Assembly (NCBI GenBank): GCA_014656495.1
Contig: BNCN01000001.1
Location: 558,001 to 622,000 of the forward strand
Origin: Comamonas sp. KCTC 72670
Lineage (GTDB): Bacteria > Myxococcota > Myxococcia > Myxococcales > Myxococcaceae
Direction of reading: 5' to 3'
DNA: 64,000 bases
Made by a program: the position numbers and the translations under genes. Positions 54,702 to 62,036 of this stretch are shown here, piece by piece. The notes beneath the pieces are model-generated. The model did no database searches. It had not been told where the DNA came from and was given only the letters and a program-made list of their open reading frames with translations. Within the stretch, counting starts at the first letter, position 1; each line of letters starts with the position of its first letter.

Positions 54702-55367
54702 ATGAGCGAGGCTGAGCAAGCAGGCGCTCCGAACAAGGAGCCGAAGATCATCAAGCGGTACACGAACCGGAAGCTCTACGACACCGTGGAGAGCCGGTAC
54801 GTCACCCTTGATGAGATCGCAGCGATGATCAAGGAGGGCACCGAGGTACGGATTGTCGACAACCGTACCAAAGAGGACCTGACCTCCGTCACCCTCGCTC
54901 AAATCATCTTCGAGGAGGAGAAGAAGAAGAACCAGATGCCGCTGTCGGTGCTGCGGGAAATCATCCGCCACCCCGGCGAGTCCATCTCGGGCTTCATCCA
55001 GAAGGAGGTCTCCCCGCGAGTCGCCTCCATCCGCGAGGAGGCGGAGTCCCGCCTCGACAAGCTCCTGCGCCGGGACGAGAACGCCCCCCGGGCCGAAGGT
55101 GAAGCCGAGGAGCCGCCCGCCGCGGCCCCCGCCGAAGGCACGGACGCCGCGGGCCTCAGCCCGGCCGACCTGCTCAAGGCCAGCCAGCGCGCCTTCGAGG
55201 AGTGGCAGCGCCGCATCGACGAGCGCGTGAAGCACGTCGTCGAGAACCTCACCGGCAACCTCCCCGCCCTCGGCCGCGACATGGCCACGCTCACCCAGCG
55301 TCTCGAGGAGCTGGAGAAGAAGCTGGCCGAGGTCGAGCAGCAGAAGCAGCCGCCGAAGCCGGAGTAA
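54702..55367 (+). CDS. PhaR-type polyhydroxyalkanoate regulator-domain protein
   Basis: This 221-residue protein has the PHB/PHA accumulation regulator DNA-binding domain at ~17-75 (IIKRYTNRKLYDTVESRYVT, IVDNRTKEDLTSVTLAQIIF), then the second helical PhaR domain, an acidic Pro/Ala linker, and a C-terminal coiled coil (LTQRLEELEKKLAEVEQQKQ). In PHA producers PhaR represses phasin genes and binds granules. No PHA synthase is in the window, so its target here may differ. ATG 54702 follows GGAGAG. Confidence 0.88.
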   Translation: MSEAEQAGAPNKEPKIIKRYTNRKLYDTVESRYVTLDEIAAMIKEGTEVRIVDNRTKEDLTSVTLAQIIFEEEKKKNQMPLSVLREIIRHPGESISGFIQKEVSPRVASIREEAESRLDKLLRRDENAPRAEGEAEEPPAAAPAEGTDAAGLSPADLLKASQRAFEEWQRRIDERVKHVVENLTGNLPALGRDMATLTQRLEELEKKLAEVEQQKQPPKPE

Positions 55368-55377
55368 CGCCCCCGCT

Positions 55378-56178
55378 TCAGGCCTTGCGCGCCGCCCGCC
55401 TCCGCTTGGGGGCGGGCTCGCCGTGCAGCTCCGCCGCGATGGCCGCCAGCATCTGCGCGCCCCGGCTGCGCGGCGCGTACTCCCAGATGGTCTGCCCGTG
55501 GCTCTGCGCCTCGTCGACCTTCACGTCGTAGCCCAGCGGCGTGGCGGCCAGCGCGTCCGGGAAGTAGGCCTTCAGGCGCTCCAGAATCGCCGTGGCCAGC
55601 GCCGTCTTCCGGTACAGCGTGGGCACCACCTTCGTCACGCGGAGGTCGGGCCGCCCTTCCGCCTCGCCCACCTGGCGCACGGTGTCCGCCACCTCCGCGC
55701 AACCGTCCAGCGCCAGGTACGTCAGCGCCACCGGCACCACCACCTCCGTGGCGGCCACCAGGATGTTGCGCGTGGTGGTCCCCATGGACGGCGGCGCGTC
55801 GAAGACGATGGCGTCGTAGCCCGCGGCCTCCGCGTCGCGCAGCCGGTCCGCCAGCCGGTGGGCGCGGCGCGCGTCGGCGGCCACCACCACGGGGAAGTCC
55901 GACATCTCCTTGTAGGCCGGCAGCACGTCCAGCCCCTCCAGGGCGGAGCGCTGGACGACGTCCGCGAAGGCCACCGACGCATCCGTCAGCAGGTGGAACA
56001 CGTTGCGCGGCAAGGTGCGGACATCCACGCCCAGCGCCTTGCCCGCATGGCCCTGCGTGTCCAGGTCCACGAGCAGCACCCGAAGGCCCCGCTCCTTGGC
56101 CAGCCAGGCGGCCGTGTTCACCGCCAGGGTCGTCTTGCAGGTACCACCCTTCTCATTGATGAACGCGATGCGCCTCAT
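55378..56178 (-). CDS. ParA/Soj-family ATPase
   Basis: This 266-residue ATPase has a deviant Walker A: KGGTCKTT at 10-17, with Cys14 where the family has Gly, but both lysines are present. Switch motifs DLDTQGHAGKAL and DAPPSMGTTTRN are normal, and a basic tail (KRRRAARKA) could bind DNA. No parB is adjacent, so this is an orphan ParA like those that position cargo or protein complexes on the nucleoid. Start ATG 56178 directly before the P-loop strand. It converges with the PhaR-domain gene. Confidence 0.88.
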   Translation of the reverse strand: MRRIAFINEKGGTCKTTLAVNTAAWLAKERGLRVLLVDLDTQGHAGKALGVDVRTLPRNVFHLLTDASVAFADVVQRSALEGLDVLPAYKEMSDFPVVVAADARRAHRLADRLRDAEAAGYDAIVFDAPPSMGTTTRNILVAATEVVVPVALTYLALDGCAEVADTVRQVGEAEGRPDLRVTKVVPTLYRKTALATAILERLKAYFPDALAATPLGYDVKVDEAQSHGQTIWEYAPRSRGAQMLAAIAAELHGEPAPKRRRAARKA

Positions 56179-56239
56179 GGCCGGGCACTCCTCATCCACC
56201 GAGAAGGTGGTGACAACCGATTTGCGTCGTGCGGACGAA

Positions 56240-56548
56240 CTACTTCTTCTGCGGGGCCTTCGCGGCCAGCAGCGTGTCCACCTTGCCCTCGACGGACGAG
56301 AGCAGACGCTCCAGGTCGTCCACCTTCGAACGAAGCTGCTCCAGGTCCGCGGTGGACGGCAGGTTGGCGGCGGACAGGGCCGAGCGCAGCGCGCTGTCCA
56401 GGGTGCCCTTCGCGGCCAGGGAGCGCGACACCAGCGTCTGCACCGCCGTGACGAACTTCTCGTTCGACAGCAGCTGCTGGGCCAGCTTGCCGATGCGCTC
56501 CTCGCCCGTCTCGACGAGCTTCTTCATCACCGGATTGTTCTTGAGCAT
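56240..56548 (-). CDS. Small phasin-like coiled-coil protein
   Basis: This 102-residue protein is all helix: an amphipathic first half (VMKKLVETGEERIGKLAQQL, KFVTAVQTLVSRSLAAKGTL) and a C-terminal coiled coil (DLEQLRSKVDDLERLLSSVE). It has no membrane segment. The pattern fits small phasin or scaffold proteins. It precedes the ParA-like gene by 61 bp on the same strand and may be its partner. No family assigned with confidence. Confidence 0.65.
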   Translation of the reverse strand: MLKNNPVMKKLVETGEERIGKLAQQLLSNEKFVTAVQTLVSRSLAAKGTLDSALRSALSAANLPSTADLEQLRSKVDDLERLLSSVEGKVDTLLAAKAPQKK

Positions 56549-56718
56549 GGGGAACCGCGCGTCCTCGCGAATGGGGCCCTGCCGGGCCAGCGGGAAGTCT
56601 TGAAGAAAACGCCGCACTCTGCGAGGGGGCAACGCGACGTGTCAAGCAGCGCAACAACCCGAAGCCAAACGCGTTGACTCCCGTGAACACGATTCCTACG
56701 GTTCGCCGCTCTCTTTCT

Positions 56719-57633
56719 ATGGCCGGACTACTCGACAAGCGACTGTGGATCGTCTCCGGCAAGGGCGGCGTCGGCAAGAGCACCGTCGCCGCGGCCCTGG
56801 CCCTGCGCTCGGCGCGCGCCGGCAAGCGCACGCTGGTGTGCGAGGTGAACACGCAGGAGCGCGTCAGCCGCTTCCTGGAGCGTCCCGAGGCGGGGCCGGA
56901 GATACGCCTGCTGGAGGAGAACCTCTGGGCCGTCAACGTGCGCCCGCAGGAGGCCATGCGCGAGTACGGCCTCATGGTCCTGCGCTTCGAGACCCTCTAC
57001 AAGACGGTCTTCGAGAACCGGCTGTCGCGGCAGTTCCTGCGCTTCATCCCGTCCCTGCAGGAGCTGGTGCTGCTGGGCAAAATCATGTTCCACCTCCAGG
57101 AGAAGCTCCCGGACGGGCGCTGGCGGTTCGACACCCTCGTCATGGACGCGCCCGCCACCGGCCACGCCATCTCCTTCCTCAGCGTGCCGCAGGTGCTGAT
57201 TCAGACGGTGCCGCCGGGCCCCATGGCGCGCGAGGCCCAGAAGATGCGCGACCTGCTGGTGGACCCCGCCGTCACGGCCGCGGTGCTGGTGGCCCTGCCG
57301 GAGGAGATGCCGGTGAACGAGGCGCTGGAGCTGCACGCGGCGCTGCGCGACAAGGTGAGCCTGCGCACGCACGCGGCGGTGCTCAACCAGTCCTTCCCGG
57401 AGCGCTTCACCGGCGCGGACCTGGAGGCGCTGCAAGGCCACCCGGAGCTGCTTGCCGTGGCCCAGGCGCACCATGACCGGGCGTCGCAGGCGGTGCTCGC
57501 GGGCACCAAGCTGGAGCGCAACCTCCACGCGCCCGTCTTCCCGGTGCCCCGGCTCTTCACCCCCGAATTCGGGCGCAAGGCGATTGAACAGGTCATGGAG
57601 CACCTCGAACCTCTCGTGACGGGGGCCACGTGA
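56719..57633 (+). CDS. ArsA/Get3-like ATPase, first of a pair
   Basis: This 304-residue protein has the full deviant Walker A of the family (GKGGVGKST at 14-22, signature Lys15 and Lys20), and MDAPATGHAISFL matching the ArsA switch II DTAPTGHTLRLL. ArsA metal-binding cysteines are absent, so arsenite pumping is unlikely; Get3-like roles in membrane-protein handling are an alternative. The stop overlaps the next gene, a second ArsA-like ATPase, by 4 bp. The start is the ATG at MAGLLDKRLW. Confidence 0.9.
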   Translation: MAGLLDKRLWIVSGKGGVGKSTVAAALALRSARAGKRTLVCEVNTQERVSRFLERPEAGPEIRLLEENLWAVNVRPQEAMREYGLMVLRFETLYKTVFENRLSRQFLRFIPSLQELVLLGKIMFHLQEKLPDGRWRFDTLVMDAPATGHAISFLSVPQVLIQTVPPGPMAREAQKMRDLLVDPAVTAAVLVALPEEMPVNEALELHAALRDKVSLRTHAAVLNQSFPERFTGADLEALQGHPELLAVAQAHHDRASQAVLAGTKLERNLHAPVFPVPRLFTPEFGRKAIEQVMEHLEPLVTGAT

Positions 57634-58742
57634 GCACGCCCCTTTCGCCCGCGCTCGCGGCCAAGCGCGTCCTCATCTGCGTGGGCTCCGGCGGCGTGGG
57701 CAAGACGACGGCGGCGGCGGCGCTGGCGCTGCGCGCCTCCGCGGACGGGCGCTCCAGCCTGGTGTGCACCATCGACCCGGCGAAGCGACTGGCCAACTCG
57801 CTGGGCCTCACCGCGCTGGGCAACGCGGAGACGCGCGTGCCCGCCACCGCGCTGGAGCCCCTGGGCATCCAGCCCCGCGCGCCCCTCTACGCGATGATGC
57901 TGGACATGAAGCAGACGTGGGACGAGCTCATCGCCCGCGTCGCCTCGCCCGAGCAGCGCGAGCGCATCCTGTCCAACCGCTTCTACCAGTCGCTCTCCAC
58001 CGCCCTGGCTGGAAGCCAGGAGTACATCTCCATGGAGAAGCTGTGGGAGCTGCGCCGCAGCAGCAACTACGAGCTCATCGTCCTGGACACGCCGCCCACC
58101 GCGCACGCGCTGGACTTCCTGGACGCGCCCAACCGGGTGCTGGACTTCCTGGACAACGACGCGGCGAAGTTCCTCCTCACCCCGGCGCTGAAGGCCGGCA
58201 AGCTGGGGATGTCGCTGTTCAACCGCGGCGGCTACGTGATGCGCGGGCTGGCGAAGTTCACCGGGACGGAGATGCTCCAGGAGCTCTCCAACTTCCTGCT
58301 CGCCATCTCCTCCCTCAACGAGGGCTTCCGTGAGCGCGCCCGCGGCGTGCGCCAGCTCCTGGAGGACCCGAACACCGGCTTCGTGCTGGTGACGAGCCCC
58401 CATCCCGAGCGCATGGACGAGGCCATCCACTTCCACAAGATGCTCAAGCAGCACCGCATGGAGGTGGTGTCGCTGGTGGTCAACCGCGTGCACCCCATGC
58501 CCACCGAGTCACTCTGGGCGGACGCGGCCACGCTGACGCCCACCCGCCGCGCCAAGGTGGAAGAGACGCTCCGCGAGCAGCAAATCATGGCCGAGCAGGA
58601 CCGCGCCGGCATCGCGCAGCTCCAGGCCGCCTGCCCGGGCGTCCCCATCGTCCAGGTGCCCCGCTTCGCGATGGATGTGCACGATATCTCCGCCCTGTGG
58701 CGAACCGGACGCCATCTGGTGGGCGACGCGTCGCTCGACTGA
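57630..58742 (+). CDS. ArsA/Get3-like ATPase, second of a pair, lacking the signature lysine
   Basis: This 370-residue protein starts at GTG 57630 and has a P-loop GSGGVGKTT at 19-27: the catalytic Lys25 is kept but the signature lysine, which in this family acts across the dimer, is Ser20. Other motifs are normal (TIDPAKRLANSLG, DTPPTAHALDFLD). A longer helical insert (about 100-190) resembles the client-binding part of Get3. Made by coupled translation with the first ATPase, it probably forms a heterodimer with it. Confidence 0.9.
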   Translation: MSTPLSPALAAKRVLICVGSGGVGKTTAAAALALRASADGRSSLVCTIDPAKRLANSLGLTALGNAETRVPATALEPLGIQPRAPLYAMMLDMKQTWDELIARVASPEQRERILSNRFYQSLSTALAGSQEYISMEKLWELRRSSNYELIVLDTPPTAHALDFLDAPNRVLDFLDNDAAKFLLTPALKAGKLGMSLFNRGGYVMRGLAKFTGTEMLQELSNFLLAISSLNEGFRERARGVRQLLEDPNTGFVLVTSPHPERMDEAIHFHKMLKQHRMEVVSLVVNRVHPMPTESLWADAATLTPTRRAKVEETLREQQIMAEQDRAGIAQLQAACPGVPIVQVPRFAMDVHDISALWRTGRHLVGDASLD

Positions 58743-58985
58743 CCTCGCGGCCCCCCGCCGCCCCCAGTGCTTTCCCGTTTCACCCGGTGCCCTTGCGCAC
58801 CGGGCGCACTTCTTCAGTCGTGCCGTCCACGGACAGCGGGCGGCCGGGGAAGCGCGGCGAGGGTCCACGCATTAAGCTGGCGGGCGCGGTGACGGTGGTG
58901 GGAACTCCACGGGGCGTGGTGCTGTCCGGGGATGTGGCCGGTCCAGCAGGAGGATGACGCATTGATTGGGAGCGCGTTGAAGCAC

Positions 58986-60128
58986 ATGCCAGTGCGGCGG
59001 TGGTGGTGGGTGGCGGCGTTGGGCGTCGCCGTGTCCGGGTGCCGGACGACGGGCTCCGCCGCGCGTGAGGACGCCCACGCGTCCGCGACGTCGCGGCAGG
59101 AAATCCAGTTCGACGCGGTGACGGTGACGGCCGACCTGGAGCTGGACAAGCTCAACGACGAGGAGCTGTTCGCCGGCGGCACGTCGGCCTTCGCGGCGAA
59201 CGAGTTCCAGCAGGCGGCGCGCTACTTCGGCCGGCTCGCGGACTTCTTCCCGGACAGCCCGCATCGCCGTCAGGCGCTCTACAACGCGGGCCTCTCCCAC
59301 CAGCGCCTCAAGGAGTGGGAAGAGGCAGGGCACCGCTTCTCCGAGCTGGCGGACCCGGCCCGGGGCCAGGGTGACGCGCTCGACGCCGCCTTCCGCGTCG
59401 CGGAGGTGGACTACCACCTGGAGCGCTACGAGCAGGCCGCGAAGGCGCTGGGCACCATCGCCGCGCGCTCGGACCTCCCCGTCAACCGCCGCCTGGAAGC
59501 CCAGGTGCAGCAAGGCATCTGCCAGTTGGAGGGCGGCTCGCCGGAGACCGCGGAGAAGACGCTGCGCAAGGCGCTCTCCACCTATGACGCCCTGGAGGAC
59601 AAGGGCGAGGTGGACGACTACTTCCCCGCCCAGGCCCACTTCTTCATGGGGGAGCTGTACCGGCTCCACTACGACAACGTGAAGCTGGCCCCCTCCAAGG
59701 GCGTGGACAAGCTCTCCGAGGACCTCAACTACAAGGCGGAGCTGCTCCTGTCCGCGCAGGGCCACTACCTGCGCTCCATCCGCGTGGGCAACGGCTACTG
59801 GGCCACCGCCGCGGGCGCGCAGATTGGCGCGCTGTACGAAAACCTCTACGAGCACATGGTGAACTCGCCCGCGCCCGCGGAGCTGGACGCCAGCGAGGCC
59901 GAAATCTACCGGCAGGAGCTGCGCAAGAAGGTCCGCGTGCTGCTCACCAAGTCCATCAACATCTACGAGCGCACCCTGGAGACGGCCGAGCGCATCGGCT
60001 CGCAGAGCACCTTCGTGGACCGCACGCGCGAAAGCCTCGCCAAGGTGAAGGCCCTGCTGCTGGCGGACGCCGAGGCCGAGCCCGCGTCCTCGGCCCCCTC
60101 CGCGCCCGTGAGCGAACCGCACACCTGA
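58986..60128 (+). CDS. TPR lipoprotein
   Basis: This 380-residue protein has a lipobox ending in Cys19 (ALGVAVSGC) and tetratricopeptide-like repeats from about residue 55 to 190 (EFQQAARYFGRLADFFPDSP, RYEQAAKALGTIAARSDLPV), then further helices and a Pro/Ser/Ala tail. The layout recalls BamD- or CglD-like envelope scaffolds, but no specific match is evident. It probably shares a transcript with the M48 protease gene 57 bp downstream. Confidence 0.8.
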   Translation: MPVRRWWWVAALGVAVSGCRTTGSAAREDAHASATSRQEIQFDAVTVTADLELDKLNDEELFAGGTSAFAANEFQQAARYFGRLADFFPDSPHRRQALYNAGLSHQRLKEWEEAGHRFSELADPARGQGDALDAAFRVAEVDYHLERYEQAAKALGTIAARSDLPVNRRLEAQVQQGICQLEGGSPETAEKTLRKALSTYDALEDKGEVDDYFPAQAHFFMGELYRLHYDNVKLAPSKGVDKLSEDLNYKAELLLSAQGHYLRSIRVGNGYWATAAGAQIGALYENLYEHMVNSPAPAELDASEAEIYRQELRKKVRVLLTKSINIYERTLETAERIGSQSTFVDRTRESLAKVKALLLADAEAEPASSAPSAPVSEPHT

Positions 60129-60185
60129 GCATGAGGCTCCGCCCCAGGCTGGGCAGGCCGGGGCCCCCGGCATAGCCTGGGGCCC

Positions 60186-61379
60186 ATGGAGCCCCTCTTC
60201 ACGCCCGAGCAACTGGCGGAGATTCACGCCTACCACCAGCCCTATTACATCCGGGCCGCGGTGGAGCCCTTCGTCCGGCTGGCCCTGCTCCTGCTGCTGC
60301 TGGGCGTGCTCGTGCAGCCCTTCTACCGCCTGGCCACGGCGGCGGCGGCGGGCCTGGAGCGGCGGCTCGGCCTGCTCCGCACCGCCCCTGTCAGCCGCGC
60401 CTTCTTCAGCGCCATGGACCGGCTGTGGGGCGAGCCCGGCTGGGGCGCGGCGGTGATTTTCGCGCTCCTCACCGACCTCTTCGTGACGCTCGTCTATCTG
60501 CCGGTGGACGTCTGGTTCAGCTACACGCTCGAGCACCGCCACGGGATGTCCACGCAGACGCCCGGCACCTTCGCGTGGGACCTGCTCAAGGGCCGGCTGA
60601 TCGCGGCCTTCGCCATCGCCGCGCTCGTCATCGGGCTCTTCGGCCTGGCGCGCAGGCTGCGGCGCTGGTGGCTGGTGCTGGGCGTCCCCGTGGCCCTGCT
60701 GCTGCTCGTCTCCTCCGCGCTGGACCCGTATCGCGGACGCATCTACTTCGACCAGAAGCCGCTCGCCGACGGCCCCGTGCGCGCGCGCATCACGGGGCTC
60801 ATGGAGCAGGCGGGCATCGCCTTCGCCGACGTCACGGTGGAGGAGACGTCCGTGGCCTCTCGCCGGCTCCAGGCGTACTTCGCCGGGCAGGGCCCGACGC
60901 GAACCATCGTCCTCAACGACGTCATCCTCAAGGAGCTGGCCGAGGACGAAATCCTGGCCGCGGTGGCCCATGAAGCAGGCCACGTGCTGGAATCGAAGTG
61001 GCCCGCGCGCATCGCCTCGTCGCTGGCGCTCGTGGCCCTGCTCTTCGCGCTCGACCGGCTGCTGCGGCTGTCCGCGTCCCGCGGCTGGTTCGGGACCCGC
61101 CGCTTCGCGGACATCCGGAGCCTGCCCCTGCTCTCCCTGCTCTTCTTCATCGTCATGGTGACGGCACGGCCTGTCGCGGGGGCGTTCTCCCGGGAGCGGG
61201 AGCGCGAGGCGGACCGCTACGCCCTTCGCCTGACGGGCGACGTCGACGCCTTCCGCCGCATGCTGGTGAAGGCCGCGCGCGTCAACAAGATGGACCCCGA
61301 GCCCCCCCGGTGGGTCGTCCTCAAGGGCCTGAGCCATCCACCCATTGGCGAGCGAATCGCCTCGCTTCCTCCCCCGTGA
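60186..61379 (+). CDS. M48-family membrane metalloprotease (Ste24/CAAX type)
   Basis: This 397-residue zinc protease has an N-terminal Ste24-type membrane domain with about four helices (FYRLATAAAAGLERR, DVWFSYTLEHRHGM), then HEAGH at 262-266 as catalytic zinc site and EREREADRYALRL supplying the third ligand; two further helices lie between them. Family length is about 400-420. It probably degrades or trims membrane proteins. Gene order after a TPR lipoprotein resembles BepA/YcaL-type quality-control pairs, which is only an analogy. Confidence 0.9.
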   Translation: MEPLFTPEQLAEIHAYHQPYYIRAAVEPFVRLALLLLLLGVLVQPFYRLATAAAAGLERRLGLLRTAPVSRAFFSAMDRLWGEPGWGAAVIFALLTDLFVTLVYLPVDVWFSYTLEHRHGMSTQTPGTFAWDLLKGRLIAAFAIAALVIGLFGLARRLRRWWLVLGVPVALLLLVSSALDPYRGRIYFDQKPLADGPVRARITGLMEQAGIAFADVTVEETSVASRRLQAYFAGQGPTRTIVLNDVILKELAEDEILAAVAHEAGHVLESKWPARIASSLALVALLFALDRLLRLSASRGWFGTRRFADIRSLPLLSLLFFIVMVTARPVAGAFSREREREADRYALRLTGDVDAFRRMLVKAARVNKMDPEPPRWVVLKGLSHPPIGERIASLPPP

Positions 61380-61383
61380 AACA

Positions 61384-61451
61384 GCGGTCGACAGGTGGGC
61401 TCCCCCCTCCCCTTCCTTCACGCCTCGGCCCCAAGCCCACCCGTCGACTGC
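61384..61451. repeat. Long inverted repeat between convergent genes
   Basis: GCGGTCGACAGGTGGGCT (61384-61401) is the inverse of AGCCCACCCGTCGACTGC (61434-61451), with 16 of 18 bases complementary and a C-rich 32-base loop. It begins 5 bp after the protease stop and lies between converging genes, so it may act as a two-way terminator, though no T-run follows. Confidence 0.75.
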
Positions 61452-61508
61452 CGCCACGCCGGCCGCTCCCCAACAGCCGGGTGGCCCCCCAACGCCCCCA
61501 CCCCGTGG

Positions 61509-62030
61509 CTACGGCTGCGGGCCCTCCTTCATCTTCTCGACCGCCATCAGCGTGATGGCCTTCACCAGCGCGCGCGCCCGGCGGCCTCCCGCCGTCTCGC
61601 CATGCGGGTCCGCCTCCACGGCGTTCGCCAGGTCGGTGAAGCCCTGCCGCTCCCCCTTGCGCAGGTAGAGCTCGCCGCGGTTCGCCAGCGCCACCGGGTT
61701 GTCCGGCTCGCGCTCCAACGCGGCGCTGTACTCGGCGATGGCCTCCTCCAGCTTGCCCAGCTTCTGGTACACGGTGCCCAGCGCCGCGCGCGCCGCCGCG
61801 TCCTTCGGGTTCCCCTCCACCAACCCCTCGAAGAGGATGCGCGCCTCTTCCAGGCGCCCCGCCGCCGCCAGGTCGCACCCCACCTGGGCAATGGCCTTCG
61901 CCTCCTCGAAGGTCATCCCCTCCACTTCGGCCCAGGTCATCTCGCCCCGGGCGAACGCCTTCAGGTTCTGCACCGCGCCGCGCTCCATCCGCATGGCCAC
62001 CGCTCCCTCGTGTTTGATGATGCGTCCCAT
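61509..62030 (-). CDS. TPR protein resembling type III secretion class II chaperones
   Basis: This 173-residue cytoplasmic protein has an N-terminal helix region and three TPR units (AAAGRLEEARILFEGLVEGN, LGTVYQKLGKLEEAIAEYSA, LANRGELYLRKGERQGFTDL), the size and plan of SycD/LcrH/PcrH chaperones that guard translocators. It starts 6 bp after the preceding gene, which encodes a HrpF/NolX-like protein. The pairing supports a chaperone-client relation; a general TPR protein is the alternative. Confidence 0.7.
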   Translation of the reverse strand: MGRIIKHEGAVAMRMERGAVQNLKAFARGEMTWAEVEGMTFEEAKAIAQVGCDLAAAGRLEEARILFEGLVEGNPKDAAARAALGTVYQKLGKLEEAIAEYSAALEREPDNPVALANRGELYLRKGERQGFTDLANAVEADPHGETAGGRRARALVKAITLMAVEKMKEGPQP

Positions 62031-62036
62031 GGCGGC

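Noticed and set aside
58872..61457. Long minus-strand frame covering the lipoprotein and M48 genes
   Set aside because: Shadow frame with low-complexity Arg/Gln/Gly content; both plus-strand genes have convincing motifs.
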